Notes under the pieces: generated by a model | Told to the model about the DNA's origin: nothing | The model's database searches: none | The model's input: the letters and a program-made list of their open reading frames with translations, nothing else | Program-made: the position numbers and the translations under genes | Assembly: GCA_028819295.1 (NCBI GenBank) | Contig: JAPPMA010000073.1 | Location: 211-56,861 of the forward strand | Direction of reading: 5' to 3' | Length of the DNA: 56,651 bases | From: a bacterium | GTDB taxonomy: Bacteria > Actinomycetota > Acidimicrobiia > Acidimicrobiales > Bin134 | Shown here: piece after piece, positions 8,034-15,877 of the stretch | How the letters are laid out: each line of letters begins with the position of its first letter | Position numbering within the stretch: the first letter of the stretch is position 1

Positions 8034-9016
8034 CCGACACCCCCGTGACCGATCAGAGCATCCGCAACGTGGTCATCATCGGCTCAGGGCCAGCCGGGCT
8101 GACCGCAGCCGTCTACTCGGCTCGGGCCAACCTCGCCCCCCTGGTGATCGAAGGCGAGCCATCGTCCACCAGCGACCAGCCCGGCGGCCAGTTGATGCTC
8201 ACCACCGACGTGGAGAACTACCCCGGCTTCCCCGATGGGGTGATGGGCCCGGAGTTGATGGTCAGATTCCGGGAACAGGCCCAGCGGTTCGGCGCGGAGA
8301 TGCTCACCGAAAGGGTCAGCCGGGTTGATCTGTCGGGCCCGCCGCACGGCATTTGGGTGGGCGACCCGAACGCGACCGAGCCCACCTACCAGGCCTGGGC
8401 GGTGATCGTGTCCACCGGGGCCCAGTCGCTCATGCTGGGTTTGGAGGCCGAGGAGCGGCTGATCGGACACGGCCTGTCCACCTGTGCCACCTGTGACGGC
8501 TTCTTCTTCCGAGACCAGCACATCGCAGTGGTCGGCGGTGGTGACTCTGCTATGGAAGAGGCTATCTTTTTGACGCGATTTGCATCAAAGGTTACGGTAA
8601 TACATCGAAGAGACGAGCTGCGAGCTTCAAAGATCATGCAGGATCGGGCGTTCGCCAACGACCGTATCGAGTTCCTCTGGAACAACGTGATAACCCATGT
8701 TCGGGGCCAAGACAGGCTCGCGGGCGTGGAAGTGCAGAACACCGCGACCGGAGAAGCCTCGGTGCTAGACGTGACCGGCCTCTTCATCGCCATAGGCCAC
8801 CGGCCCAACACCGACCTGTTCGAAGGGCAGCTGAAGCGCAAGGAGAACGGCTATCTGGTTACCCAGCCCGATTCCAGCCACACCGACGTCGAGGGGGTTT
8901 TCGCCTGTGGCGATGTGCAAGACGATGTGTACCGCCAAGCAGTGACCGCCGCCGGTTCAGGCTGCATGGCAGCCATCGACGCCGAGCGGTGGCTGGAATC
9001 CGCTGGACACGGCTGA
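8030..9016 (+). CDS. trxB: thioredoxin-disulfide reductase
   Basis: A 328-residue flavoprotein. The FAD-binding motif GSGPAGLTAAVYSARA is near the N-terminus, the redox centre CATC sits at Cys152/Cys155 (STCATCDGFFF), the NADPH-binding GGGDSAMEEA follows, and the C-terminal FAD motif GVFACGDVQD is present. It transfers electrons from NADPH to thioredoxin in the cytoplasm. ATG 8030 overlaps the previous stop (ATGA). trxA follows 63 nt downstream. Bases about 8555-8645 are noticeably AT-richer than the rest of the gene, although the encoded residues are the usual conserved ones. Confidence 0.97.
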   Translation: MTDTPVTDQSIRNVVIIGSGPAGLTAAVYSARANLAPLVIEGEPSSTSDQPGGQLMLTTDVENYPGFPDGVMGPELMVRFREQAQRFGAEMLTERVSRVDLSGPPHGIWVGDPNATEPTYQAWAVIVSTGAQSLMLGLEAEERLIGHGLSTCATCDGFFFRDQHIAVVGGGDSAMEEAIFLTRFASKVTVIHRRDELRASKIMQDRAFANDRIEFLWNNVITHVRGQDRLAGVEVQNTATGEASVLDVTGLFIAIGHRPNTDLFEGQLKRKENGYLVTQPDSSHTDVEGVFACGDVQDDVYRQAVTAAGSGCMAAIDAERWLESAGHG

Positions 9017-9032
9017 ATCCGAAAACCGCTGA

Positions 9033-9038
9033 TAGGCT
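9033..9038 (+). promoter_or_regulatory. -10 box TAGGCT upstream of trxA
   Basis: A TANNNT hexamer 41 nt before the trxA start would give a short leader carrying the GAAGGGA ribosome site. No clear -35 element is seen, as is common for actinobacterial promoters. Confidence 0.4.
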
Positions 9039-9079
9039 GACTGTTCTTCGACCTATGCAAACCGAAGGGACCCCGAAAC

Positions 9080-9409
9080 ATGGCTGAGAGCATCACCACG
9101 CTCACCAACGAGACCTTTGATGAGATTATCGGCAGCTCAGAACTGCCGGTTGTCGTCGACTTCTGGGCCGAGTGGTGCGGCCCGTGCAAGATGATCGCCC
9201 CGATTCTCGATGAGATAGCGGTTGAGAAGGCCGGTGTCCTCAACGTGGCCAAGCTCAACGTCGACGATGCTCAAGACGTGGCGCTGCGATACCAAGTTAT
9301 GAGCATTCCCACGCTGATCGTGTTCAAAGACGGTGAGCCGGCCAAGCGGATCGTGGGCGCCAAGGGCAAGCAGCAACTGCTCCAAGAGATCGGCGAAGTC
9401 GCCTTCTGA
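9080..9409 (+). CDS. trxA: thioredoxin
   Basis: A 109-residue single-domain thioredoxin with the active site WCGPCK at residues 32-37, the preceding VVDFWAEWC strand and the cis-proline segment SIPTLIVFKDG. It is a cytoplasmic protein disulfide reductant supplied by TrxB. The ATG at 9080 follows a weak GAAGGGA ribosome site. The pair trxB-trxA next to a SigM-like factor fits the known control of thioredoxin genes by disulfide-stress sigma factors in actinobacteria; direct control here is inferred. Confidence 0.97.
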   Translation: MAESITTLTNETFDEIIGSSELPVVVDFWAEWCGPCKMIAPILDEIAVEKAGVLNVAKLNVDDAQDVALRYQVMSIPTLIVFKDGEPAKRIVGAKGKQQLLQEIGEVAF

Positions 9410-9419
9410 TCCATACCCA

Positions 9420-9425
9420 TAGGCT
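9420..9425 (+). promoter_or_regulatory. -10 box TAGGCT upstream of the cwlM-like gene
   Basis: A TANNNT hexamer 26 nt before the TTG start, with a GCAGGAG ribosome site between the two. Confidence 0.4.
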
Positions 9426-9451
9426 GCGGGGTTGTTGCAGGAGCACCGATT

Positions 9452-10432
9452 TTGGCCGATACCCAGCCCCCCACTTTGAAACGAGGAGACGAGAGCGAAG
9501 GCGTCGCCCTCCTGCAACAGCAGTTGGCGACAGCCGGGTTCGCCCTCGCGTTGGCGGCAAACGGAAGTTTCGATGCCGCTACTGCGGCGGCCGTGGCTGA
9601 CTTCCAAGCCAGTCGGGGCCTGACAGTTGACGGAATCTGCGGTCCGCATACCTGGACCGCATTGCAAGAAGCCAATTGGTCTCTGGGCGATCGAAACCTG
9701 TACTTGAGCCGACCGATGCTGCGAGGAGACGACGTCGCCGAATTGCAACTCCGCCTGGGCTCATTGGGCTTTGACGCGGGGCGGGTAGACGGCATATTCG
9801 GATCCGACACTGCTGATGCCTTGAAGGAGTTCCAGGTCAACAGCGGTCTGATCGCAGATTCTGTTTGCGGCGAGGACACCACCGCTTCGCTCAAGCGCAT
9901 GTCGGCCCGAGTCACTCCGGCCACCGTGGCCGCGGTTCGCGAGCGGGCCAAACTCCAAAGGGCTCCTCGGCGGCTTACCGAACAGCACATCATGATCGCA
10001 TCAGCAAGGGACATGGCCTCAGTGGCCGGCGAGTTGGCCACCGGTTTGCGCCGATCTGGGGCTACCGTGAGCGAAATCTCCAACTGGCCAGAGACCGAGC
10101 GAAGCGACGAGGCCAACCGCCTGGAGGTGGATGTGTACCTGGGACTGCTCCCTTCTGAAGAAGCAGAATGCCGAGTGGCCTATTTTGCCACTGAGGGATT
10201 CGTCTCCCCTGGCGGACACCGATTGGCCAGTATCCTGGGCCAACGACTCCCTGCCGCCTTGGGCATTGACGAGGCCGACATGAGGGGAATGCGCTTGCCG
10301 GTGCTGAGGCACACCCGCATGACCGCAGTCCAATGCCTTATCGGGCCCCCGGGCCTCGTCCAAGCCCGCCTTTCGCCCCTTGCCCGCACCATTGAAGGAA
10401 GCCTGGCCCAATGGGCCACAATGCCAGCCTGA
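9452..10432 (+). CDS. cwlM: CwlM-like peptidoglycan-binding protein with degenerate amidase domain
   Basis: The TTG at 9452 is preceded by GCAGGAG. The 326 residues hold two PG_binding_1 repeats (about 8-70 and 90-150; GSFDAATAAAVADFQASRGL and GRVDGIFGSDTADALKEFQ), then about 160 residues positioned like an Amidase_3 domain. I see none of the expected zinc ligands: no DPGHGG entry, VYLGLL where SIHAN is expected, and no Glu in the MTAVQCLIGPPG segment. In Mycobacterium, CwlM lies between trxC and parB, lost its hydrolase role, and activates MurA after PknB phosphorylation. Position and domain order match. A pknB gene is also present at 37345. No signal peptide is visible, which fits a cytoplasmic regulator. 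Confidence 0.8.
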   Translation: MADTQPPTLKRGDESEGVALLQQQLATAGFALALAANGSFDAATAAAVADFQASRGLTVDGICGPHTWTALQEANWSLGDRNLYLSRPMLRGDDVAELQLRLGSLGFDAGRVDGIFGSDTADALKEFQVNSGLIADSVCGEDTTASLKRMSARVTPATVAAVRERAKLQRAPRRLTEQHIMIASARDMASVAGELATGLRRSGATVSEISNWPETERSDEANRLEVDVYLGLLPSEEAECRVAYFATEGFVSPGGHRLASILGQRLPAALGIDEADMRGMRLPVLRHTRMTAVQCLIGPPGLVQARLSPLARTIEGSLAQWATMPA

Positions 10433-10490
10433 GGCACCACCCAGCCAAGGGGCGCTGGTACTTGCTCTGGAACCAGGCCACAATGCCCGG

Positions 10491-11372
10491 CTAACCGGCT
10501 TGGAGCATTACCCGGTAGATGCGCTCCAGGTCATCCAGGTCGGCAAACTGAATCACCATCTTTCCCTGACCCTTGCCGAGCGTCACATCCACCTTGGTGT
10601 CAAGGTGATCGCTCAACAGGCTCTCCAGTTCAAGCACCGCCGCGCCCCGGTCACCGCCGCCCGGTCTCGGTGCCGACTGTTCCGCGTTCTTCGCCGTCGG
10701 CGACACTCCCCGAGCAGCTTGCTCCACCATTCGCACCGTCATGCCGTCGGCCACTGCTTTCTTGGCCAGTTTGATCAATCGCTGACTGCTGGATACGCCC
10801 AGCAATGCTCGAGCATGGCCAGCCGACAGCGAGCCGTTGACGACCATGGCCTTGACTTCGTCGGGGAGCTGCAAGAGCCGCACTGTGTTGGCCACCGCCG
10901 ACCGACTCCGGCCCAGCCGCTTGGCCACGGTCTCCTGTGTGAATCCAAACTCCTCAATGAGCTGCTGGCACGCGACTGCCTCTTCAATGGCGTTCAAATC
11001 TTCACGGTGCAGGTTTTCCAGCAGAGACTGCTCAAGGGCGTCGGCGTCCTCCGCGGTGCGGACAACAGCGGGAATCCGATCAAGCCCTGCCTGTCGAGCA
11101 GCTCGGCAGCGGCGCTCGCCGGCAATCAATTCGTATGCTCCGTCGGCGCGGAGACGGACCAACACCGGCTGAAGCACGCCGACCTCGCGGATCGACTCCG
11201 TCAGCACGTTCAATGCCGCCTGATCGAACTTGTCCCGGGGCTGGTACGGGTTTACCGAGATGGCATCGAGGGGAAGTTCGAAGAATGACGACGAGCGCAC
11301 TCCATCGGTCGTCGAGGAGGAGTCGGAAATGAGTGCGCTGAGTCCTCTACCCAACCCTGGCGAGCGAGCCAT
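10491..11372 (-). CDS. parB: chromosome partitioning protein ParB
   Basis: A 293-residue ParB. The CTPase motif GERRCRA is at residues 85-91, the second signature ENLHREDLNAIEEA follows at about 116, then the parS-binding helix-turn-helix (TQETVAKRLGRSRSAVANTV) and a C-terminal dimerisation domain. It loads onto parS and spreads as a clamp. The start ATG (11372) overlaps the parA stop by 26 nt. A perfect-but-one parS site lies 830 bp upstream at 12204. It is convergent with the cwlM-like gene, with 58 bp between them. Confidence 0.97.
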   Translation of the reverse strand: MARSPGLGRGLSALISDSSSTTDGVRSSSFFELPLDAISVNPYQPRDKFDQAALNVLTESIREVGVLQPVLVRLRADGAYELIAGERRCRAARQAGLDRIPAVVRTAEDADALEQSLLENLHREDLNAIEEAVACQQLIEEFGFTQETVAKRLGRSRSAVANTVRLLQLPDEVKAMVVNGSLSAGHARALLGVSSSQRLIKLAKKAVADGMTVRMVEQAARGVSPTAKNAEQSAPRPGGGDRGAAVLELESLLSDHLDTKVDVTLGKGQGKMVIQFADLDDLERIYRVMLQAG

Positions 11373-12153
11373 CGGCCACCTCCTTGGCTAGTTCACGGTA
11401 GGCCAGTGCTCCTCGCGACCTTGGATGAGTCACGATTACCGGTGCTCCATACGAAGGTGCCTCGGCCAAGCGAATATTCCGAGGGATCATCTGATGGCAA
11501 ACTTTGTCGCCGAAGTAGCTCCGTATCTCCGAGGCCACCTGAGCCGACAGCTTGGTTCGACCGTCGTACATGACAAGCACGATGAGGGAGATCTCCAGAT
11601 CGCTGTTGAGGCTGTTGCGGACCAATTCGATGTTCCGCATCAACTGGCCAAGGCCCTCCAAAGCGTAGTACTCGCACTGGATCGGAACCATGACCTCGTG
11701 GGCGGCAGCCATCGCGTTAACCGTGAGCAAGCCCAGCGACGGAGGACAGTCCACGAAGACAAAATCAAATTCGCCATACACGGTGGCCAGGGCAGAGTCC
11801 AGTCTCCGCTCCCTGTTGAACGCGGGCACAAGCTCTATCTCAGCACCGGCAAGATCCAAGGTGGAAGGCGCCACCCAGAGCCTCTCCACCTGGGTCGGGA
11901 CAATGCTCTCCCTCAGACTCCCGTTTTGCAGCAAGACGTCGTAGGTGGACACGCCACCGGAAAAAGGATCGATTCCCAGACCGGTGGTGGCGTTGGCCTG
12001 CGGGTCCAGGTCCACCACCAGTACCCGGTGGCCGATCTCGGCAAGGCACGCAGAGAGGTTGACGGTCGTTGTGGTTTTCCCAACCCCGCCCTTTTGATTG
12101 GCAACCGCGACCACGCGGCACAGCCGAGGTTGATCCATTTCGCCAATAGACAC
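11347..12153 (-). CDS. parA: chromosome partitioning ATPase ParA
   Basis: A 268-residue ParA/Soj ATPase with the deviant Walker A KGGVGKTTT at residues 21-29, Walker B-type FVFVDCPPSLG and the switch region around DLDPQANATTGLG. It lacks the N-terminal helix-turn-helix of plasmid-type ParA, as expected for a chromosomal protein. It overlaps parB by 26 nt. The upstream 80 bp to rsmG contain the parS site. Confidence 0.97.
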   Translation of the reverse strand: MSIGEMDQPRLCRVVAVANQKGGVGKTTTTVNLSACLAEIGHRVLVVDLDPQANATTGLGIDPFSGGVSTYDVLLQNGSLRESIVPTQVERLWVAPSTLDLAGAEIELVPAFNRERRLDSALATVYGEFDFVFVDCPPSLGLLTVNAMAAAHEVMVPIQCEYYALEGLGQLMRNIELVRNSLNSDLEISLIVLVMYDGRTKLSAQVASEIRSYFGDKVCHQMIPRNIRLAEAPSYGAPVIVTHPRSRGALAYRELAKEVADGSLARVG

Positions 12154-12203
12154 TTGCAGAATTCTCCCTTACCCTAAATCTCAGATCAAGGATACCCGCT
12201 ACA

Positions 12204-12219
12204 TGTTCCACGTGAAACA
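12204..12219. promoter_or_regulatory. parS site
   Basis: TGTTCCACGTGAAACA differs at one position from the universal 16-bp parS palindrome TGTTTCACGTGAAACA. It lies between parA and rsmG, where parS sites are common near oriC. It should be the ParB loading site. Confidence 0.85.
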
Positions 12220-12234
12220 ACTGCGGTTGACTCG

Positions 12235-12795
12235 CTACACCATTTTAGCTCGATGAAATCTGGGGGGTGCGGAGGTCAGGTCGTCGGGCGTGAAGCCGTG
12301 TGCAGAGAGAAGCTCAGATGGCCAGGGGGTGGCGTCGGGGGCGGCGCTGACGACGAGTTCGCCGCCAGAGCGGAGAAGAGGGGCGGCGGCTTCGATCACA
12401 AGTGCTGGAGGTCCGAGGCTGCGGGCCGTCACCAGGTCGGCTCGACCCCGATACTGCTCCTGTTCTACCAGGCTCTGGACTGGAGCTTGGTTGACGACCA
12501 CCCGCTTCGACCACCCGAGTCGAGCGCAGTGCAATTCCAGGAAAGCAGCCCTGGACAGCGAGGTCTCAACCAGCGTCCACGACGATTGCGGCCAGACTGC
12601 GGCCAACACGAGGGCTGGCAGGCCACCGCCGCTTCCCAAGTCCACCGCCACCGTTGGAGTCGCGGCGACTGCCGAGGCGAACCCCAAAGAGTGCTCGATG
12701 TGCTGGTCTATATTCAGACCGCCAACCCAGCCGCGCGTCTGGGCTTGACCGAGCACATCAGCCAGCTTCGATCGGTCTGCACTGTTCAAGTGCAC
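12235..12795 (-). CDS. rsmG: 16S rRNA (guanine-527-N7)-methyltransferase RsmG
   Basis: A 186-residue SAM-dependent methyltransferase of the GidB fold. The SAM-binding motif VDLGSGGGLPALVLA is at about residues 51-65, followed by the acidic loop VETSLSRAAFLE and the ARSLGPP segment. It is shorter than the 210-240 residues usual for the family, mainly through a short N-terminus. The GTG start lies 3 nt after the khpB stop, so it is in the yidC-khpB operon. Loss of RsmG methylation is known to give low-level streptomycin resistance in other bacteria. Confidence 0.93.
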   Translation of the reverse strand: MHLNSADRSKLADVLGQAQTRGWVGGLNIDQHIEHSLGFASAVAATPTVAVDLGSGGGLPALVLAAVWPQSSWTLVETSLSRAAFLELHCARLGWSKRVVVNQAPVQSLVEQEQYRGRADLVTARSLGPPALVIEAAAPLLRSGGELVVSAAPDATPWPSELLSAHGFTPDDLTSAPPRFHRAKMV

Positions 12796-12798
12796 AGA

Positions 12799-13809
12799 TC
12801 AATCAGGAATGATCACGACCCAGCGGCGAGGCTCTTGACCCTCTGACACAGTGCTGACACCGTCGATATCGGCCACAACATCGTGAACCACTTTGCGATC
12901 AGCGGCATTCATCGGCTCAAGGGGTCGATCTTCGCCACTGTCCCGCACTTCCAGGGCGATCTTCTCGCAGAAAGACTCGAGAGCTGCCCGGCGGCGTTCT
13001 CGGTAACCACCGATGTCAACCCGAATACGGCCCTCGCAGTTTCCATCCGACTTGCGCTGCACCAGCATCCGGGACAAGTCCTCCACCGCCCTCAGGGTGT
13101 TGCCCTTGGGCCCGATGAGCAAACCCACTCCTGCGGTGTTCTCAACCCTCATCTCCACGGTCTCATCATCGACCCGCGAGGCATACACCTCGGCGTCCAA
13201 CTCAAAGGCATCCAAGAGTCCGTCGAGGAACTCGGTCACCAAGGTGCTCTGCTCCTCCAAGCTCATTTGATCTTCCACTGGTCTGCTCTCCCTTTTTCCT
13301 TCCCCCTTCGGGGCTTTTGCTGCTCGGCTATTGCTCGTTTCCTCACTGCCCTTACCGGCATTCTGAGACCTCTGCTGTCGCGACCCCTGCGGCGGACGGC
13401 CTCCACCGCGAGACTGCGACTTCTGATTGTGATTCTGACCCTGGCCACTCCGCCCTCCACCAGAGCCCCCGGTCGGCGAATTGCCTCGACCCTTTCCAGA
13501 GCCCCCGGTCGGCGAATTGCCTCGACCCTTTCCAGAGCCCCCGGTCGGCGAATTGCCTCGACCCTTTCCGGCATTTCGACCCCGGCTTCTGGCATTGGCG
13601 TTGCGGCGATTCCGGTTCTGCTTCTCTCGAGGCACAACTGGCCGCACTCGGGCTCTAATACGCGCCTCTGTGCGCCGAAGACCCAGCAAAGCCGACTTGG
13701 GCTCGTCCACTACGGAAAACTCGGCTTCACTGCGGTCCACACCCAGCCGGTCGAGAGCTGCCTCTTCGGCCTGGGCAATGGTCTTGCCGGTGACTTCCAG
13801 CCATTCCAT
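12799..13809 (-). CDS. khpB: RNA-binding protein KhpB (Jag/EloR), KH and R3H domains
   Basis: A 336-residue protein. An N-terminal Jag-N domain (MEWLEVTGKTIAQAEEAALD) is followed by a long basic Gly/Arg/Ser/Asn-rich linker, then a KH domain (VGLLIGPKGNTLRAVEDL) and an R3H domain near the C-terminus (RERRRAALESFCEKIA). KhpB binds RNA and affects cell elongation in Firmicutes. It starts 2 nt after the yidC stop. The linker contains three perfect 36-bp units encoding GSGKGRGNSPTG. Confidence 0.93.
   Translation of the reverse strand: MEWLEVTGKTIAQAEEAALDRLGVDRSEAEFSVVDEPKSALLGLRRTEARIRARVRPVVPREKQNRNRRNANARSRGRNAGKGRGNSPTGGSGKGRGNSPTGGSGKGRGNSPTGGSGGGRSGQGQNHNQKSQSRGGGRPPQGSRQQRSQNAGKGSEETSNSRAAKAPKGEGKRESRPVEDQMSLEEQSTLVTEFLDGLLDAFELDAEVYASRVDDETVEMRVENTAGVGLLIGPKGNTLRAVEDLSRMLVQRKSDGNCEGRIRVDIGGYRERRRAALESFCEKIALEVRDSGEDRPLEPMNAADRKVVHDVVADIDGVSTVSEGQEPRRWVVIIPD
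13461..13568. repeat. three perfect 36-bp tandem repeats in the khpB linker
   Basis: Units begin at 13461, 13497 and 13533. Each is 36 bp and in frame, encoding a Gly/Ser/Lys/Arg/Asn-rich 12-mer, which suggests a disordered RNA-binding linker that can vary in length by slippage. Confidence 0.95.
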
Positions 13810-13811
13810 GG

Positions 13812-15020
13812 CTATTTTCTCCTCTTCTTCCGCCGACGCCGACGATCCGTGGGATGTGACTGATGGCCCTTTTGCGTGGTCCGGCTCGTCTGGCGTTGCT
13901 CCGGCGCTGTCTTTGACGACTCTCTGCTGTTCGTTTTTGTCTCCGAACCCTTGGAGTCTTTTGCCCGCGCCTCTTTCGCCTCAGAGCTCTTCGCCACCCT
14001 GGGCGGTGTCCGCTGGCCAGCGGACGCAGCCGTGGTTCGGCGACTGTCGGTGCGCCTCTTCGGCGGAGTTCTCGATGTGGGTCGCCGGGTACCGTGATCG
14101 GCCTCCGGCGCACGGGTACGAGTCGGAGTCTGAGGGGCCGGTCCGGCCGGCACAGGGGGCTGTTCTTCTTCGTCTTCTCTGGAACGGTCGAGAAGTGCTT
14201 GCCGCTCCCGGTGAGGGTTGTAAATGCGACGGGTGATCACAGCCTGCTGTCCTACGCGCACAATGTTCGAGCTCACAAAGTACAAATTCAGGCCGGCGGG
14301 AAAAGTTACCGAGATGATCGGCAAGAACCAGGGCATGACCTTCATGATCATCTGCTGTTGGGGGTTGACCGGCGTGTCAGGATCGCGTCGACCAGCGATC
14401 TGGCGCTGCTGGATGTAGCTGGTCACGCCGATCAGTATGATCAGCAACAAGAACGGCAGGGCAGTGGAGAAGGAGTCTCGGAATGCACCAGTGAGGCTGG
14501 CCGACAGATCCATGCCCAAGAAGTTCATCTCGGTCGACTCTTCGAGAGCGGCTCTCAATGGGGAGTCAGCCGCCAGATACTCCGGATTAAAGGTCCGCTC
14601 TTCAAAATTCGGACTGGATACTGCGCCCTCCCCAAGAGGCAGCCGCCAACCAACGGTGGACCCTAAATCGCTGACCCGTCGTGTCAACCCCTGAATAAGT
14701 CGAAAAAGCACAAAAAATACTGGAAGCTGAGCGAGCATGGGAAGGCAGCTTCCCAGGGGATTCACGTTGTTAGCCTGGTAGAAGCGCATCGTCTCTTCGT
14801 TCATCCGCTGGCGGTCGCCTTGGTATTGCGCCTGTATCTTCTTGACCTCCGGTTGAAGGGCCTGCATCCGAAGCATCGACCGCGTGGTGTAGAAGGTGAT
14901 CGGGGTCAAAATCAGCATCACCGTAAGCGTGAACAGCATGATGGCGATGCCGTAGCTCTCCCCCAGGGTGTAGTACACCGCCAGCAGCCAGGCGAGCCCG
15001 TCGAACAATGCGTCAAACAC
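13812..15020 (-). CDS. yidC: membrane protein insertase YidC
   Basis: A 402-residue YidC/Oxa1 insertase of the short Gram-positive type without the large periplasmic domain. Five hydrophobic segments are visible: near the N-terminus, at SYGIAIMLFTLTVMLILTPI, around LPVFFVLFRLIQG, at LPFLLLIILIGVTSYI and at WFLPIISVTFPAGLNLYFV. The ribosome-facing TTRSMLRMQALQPEVKKIQ coil is typical. A 130-residue basic, Ser/Thr/Arg-rich C-terminal tail follows, as in actinobacterial YidC. The start overlaps the yidD stop by 8 nt. Confidence 0.97.
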   Translation of the reverse strand: MFDALFDGLAWLLAVYYTLGESYGIAIMLFTLTVMLILTPITFYTTRSMLRMQALQPEVKKIQAQYQGDRQRMNEETMRFYQANNVNPLGSCLPMLAQLPVFFVLFRLIQGLTRRVSDLGSTVGWRLPLGEGAVSSPNFEERTFNPEYLAADSPLRAALEESTEMNFLGMDLSASLTGAFRDSFSTALPFLLLIILIGVTSYIQQRQIAGRRDPDTPVNPQQQMIMKVMPWFLPIISVTFPAGLNLYFVSSNIVRVGQQAVITRRIYNPHRERQALLDRSREDEEEQPPVPAGPAPQTPTRTRAPEADHGTRRPTSRTPPKRRTDSRRTTAASAGQRTPPRVAKSSEAKEARAKDSKGSETKTNSRESSKTAPEQRQTSRTTQKGHQSHPTDRRRRRKKRRK

Positions 15021-15333
15021 GGGTCACCGCCCTGCGAGCCGCGGTGCGGGGTACGTCGGAAACCTCGCATGAACGAGTCGGCTGAAGCGTGGGATCAGGC
15101 GCCAGTCGACCGTTTGCGTCTGGTACTGGATCCCAGCCTGACCGTGCCCCCGGCCGACAGCGCAGCAGCCGGCGCAAGCCCAGCCAGGCACCCTTGGCCG
15201 CACCATGCACCTCCACGGCTTCCAATGCATAGTAGGAGCAGCTCGGAACGTACCGACACGGAGTGGGACGGTGGTCAGTGGCCCGCTGGTAACCCCTGAT
15301 CAGGCCCTTCACCGCTCGGGCAGCCATGCTCAT
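15013..15333 (-). CDS. yidD: membrane protein insertion efficiency factor YidD
   Basis: The diagnostic core is MAARAVKGLIRGYQR followed by PCRYVPSCSYYALEAVEVHG and RLLRCRPGARSGWDPVP, with the conserved cysteines. About 30 residues of basic tail follow the usual end of the family. I chose the ATG at 15333 (MSMAARAV); ATGs at 15327 and 15369 and the frame up to 15435 are alternatives, because the start region is duplicated. It lies between rnpA and yidC as in most bacteria and overlaps yidC. Confidence 0.88.
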   Translation of the reverse strand: MSMAARAVKGLIRGYQRATDHRPTPCRYVPSCSYYALEAVEVHGAAKGAWLGLRRLLRCRPGARSGWDPVPDANGRLAPDPTLQPTRSCEVSDVPRTAARRAVTRV

Positions 15334-15387
15334 CCCCAAGTGCTTGCTCTGTCTCATGCGCTTGCTCATCCCCAAGTGCTTGCTCTG
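15328..15387. repeat. 36-bp spaced duplication at the yidD start
   Basis: A perfect 24-bp sequence occurs at 15328-15351 and 15364-15387, 36 bp apart, and spans candidate yidD start codons (encodes QSKHLGMS twice). It makes the start ambiguous. Confidence 0.9.
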
Positions 15388-15401
15388 ATGGCTCACCGAG
15401 T

Positions 15402-15746
15402 TCATGGCCCCGTTCGCTCCAGCCTCGACAAGCACTCCTGCAACGAAAACCGCAAGTCAGCGTATGGCAACTGTCCCGCACCCCGCTTGGCGCCTATGAG
15501 ATAGAGGCCCGCTGGCAAGCCACCGGACGATTCTTGATCGAGGGCGCCCACAATCGCGCGCAAACGGCGCCGGATCGTGTTCCGGATCACCGCTGAACCC
15601 ACTTGCCGGGGCAATGCATACGCCACGCAGGCCGCGCCGACGAAGGGGTCCGGCGAGAACCGGACCCACAGCAGCCCATGGCCAACGCGGACACCATCGG
15701 CCCTCAGCCGCGCGAACGCCGACCGTCCCCGGACCCGCTCAATCAG
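15402..15746 (-). CDS. rnpA: ribonuclease P protein component, non-canonical start
   Basis: The frame encodes an RnpA core: [19 protein letters not shown], then [16 protein letters not shown], the family's signature basic RNA-binding helix. Reading upstream, no ATG, GTG or TTG occurs in frame between GTG 15626, which would delete the first third of the fold, and the in-frame TGA at about 15905. The best candidate is CTG at 15746, 8 nt after AGAGG and overlapping the rpmH stop; ATT at 15743 is an alternative. This gives 114 residues, normal for RnpA. The protein binds RNase P RNA for tRNA 5' processing. Confidence 0.85.
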   Translation of the reverse strand: MIERVRGRSAFARLRADGVRVGHGLLWVRFSPDPFVGAACVAYALPRQVGSAVIRNTIRRRLRAIVGALDQESSGGLPAGLYLIGAKRGAGQLPYADLRFSLQECLSRLERTGP

Positions 15747-15877
15747 GCCGACAGCCTCTTGCGACCACGGCGCCGGCGAGCACTGATGATCGCCCGCCCG
15801 CTTCTTGTCGTCATCCGATGCCGAAAACCGTGGCGCCGTGCCCGGCGCTGCACATTCGGCTGATACGTTCGCTTCAC
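15743..15877 (-). CDS. rpmH: 50S ribosomal protein L34
   Basis: A 44-residue protein read on the minus strand from GTG 15877: it begins KRTYQPN, continues [19 protein letters not shown] and ends RGRKRLSA, the unmistakable L34 pattern. A strong GGAGGAAG ribosome site lies just upstream. It opens the rpmH-rnpA-yidD-yidC-khpB-rsmG operon and is divergent from dnaA, the classic arrangement at bacterial origins. Confidence 0.97.
   Translation of the reverse strand: MKRTYQPNVQRRARRHGFRHRMTTRSGRAIISARRRRGRKRLSA

Noticed and set aside
8555..8645. AT-rich patch inside trxB as a recombination tract
   Set aside because: The encoded residues are the normal conserved ones and the patch is under 100 bp; chance or codon choice is enough.
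10433..10490. Stem-loop CCAGC/GCTGG as an intrinsic terminator between cwlM and parB
   Set aside because: Only 5 bp of stem and no T-tract on either strand.
13461..13568. Three 36-bp repeats as a possible CRISPR or intergenic repeat
   Set aside because: They are contiguous without spacers and in frame inside khpB.
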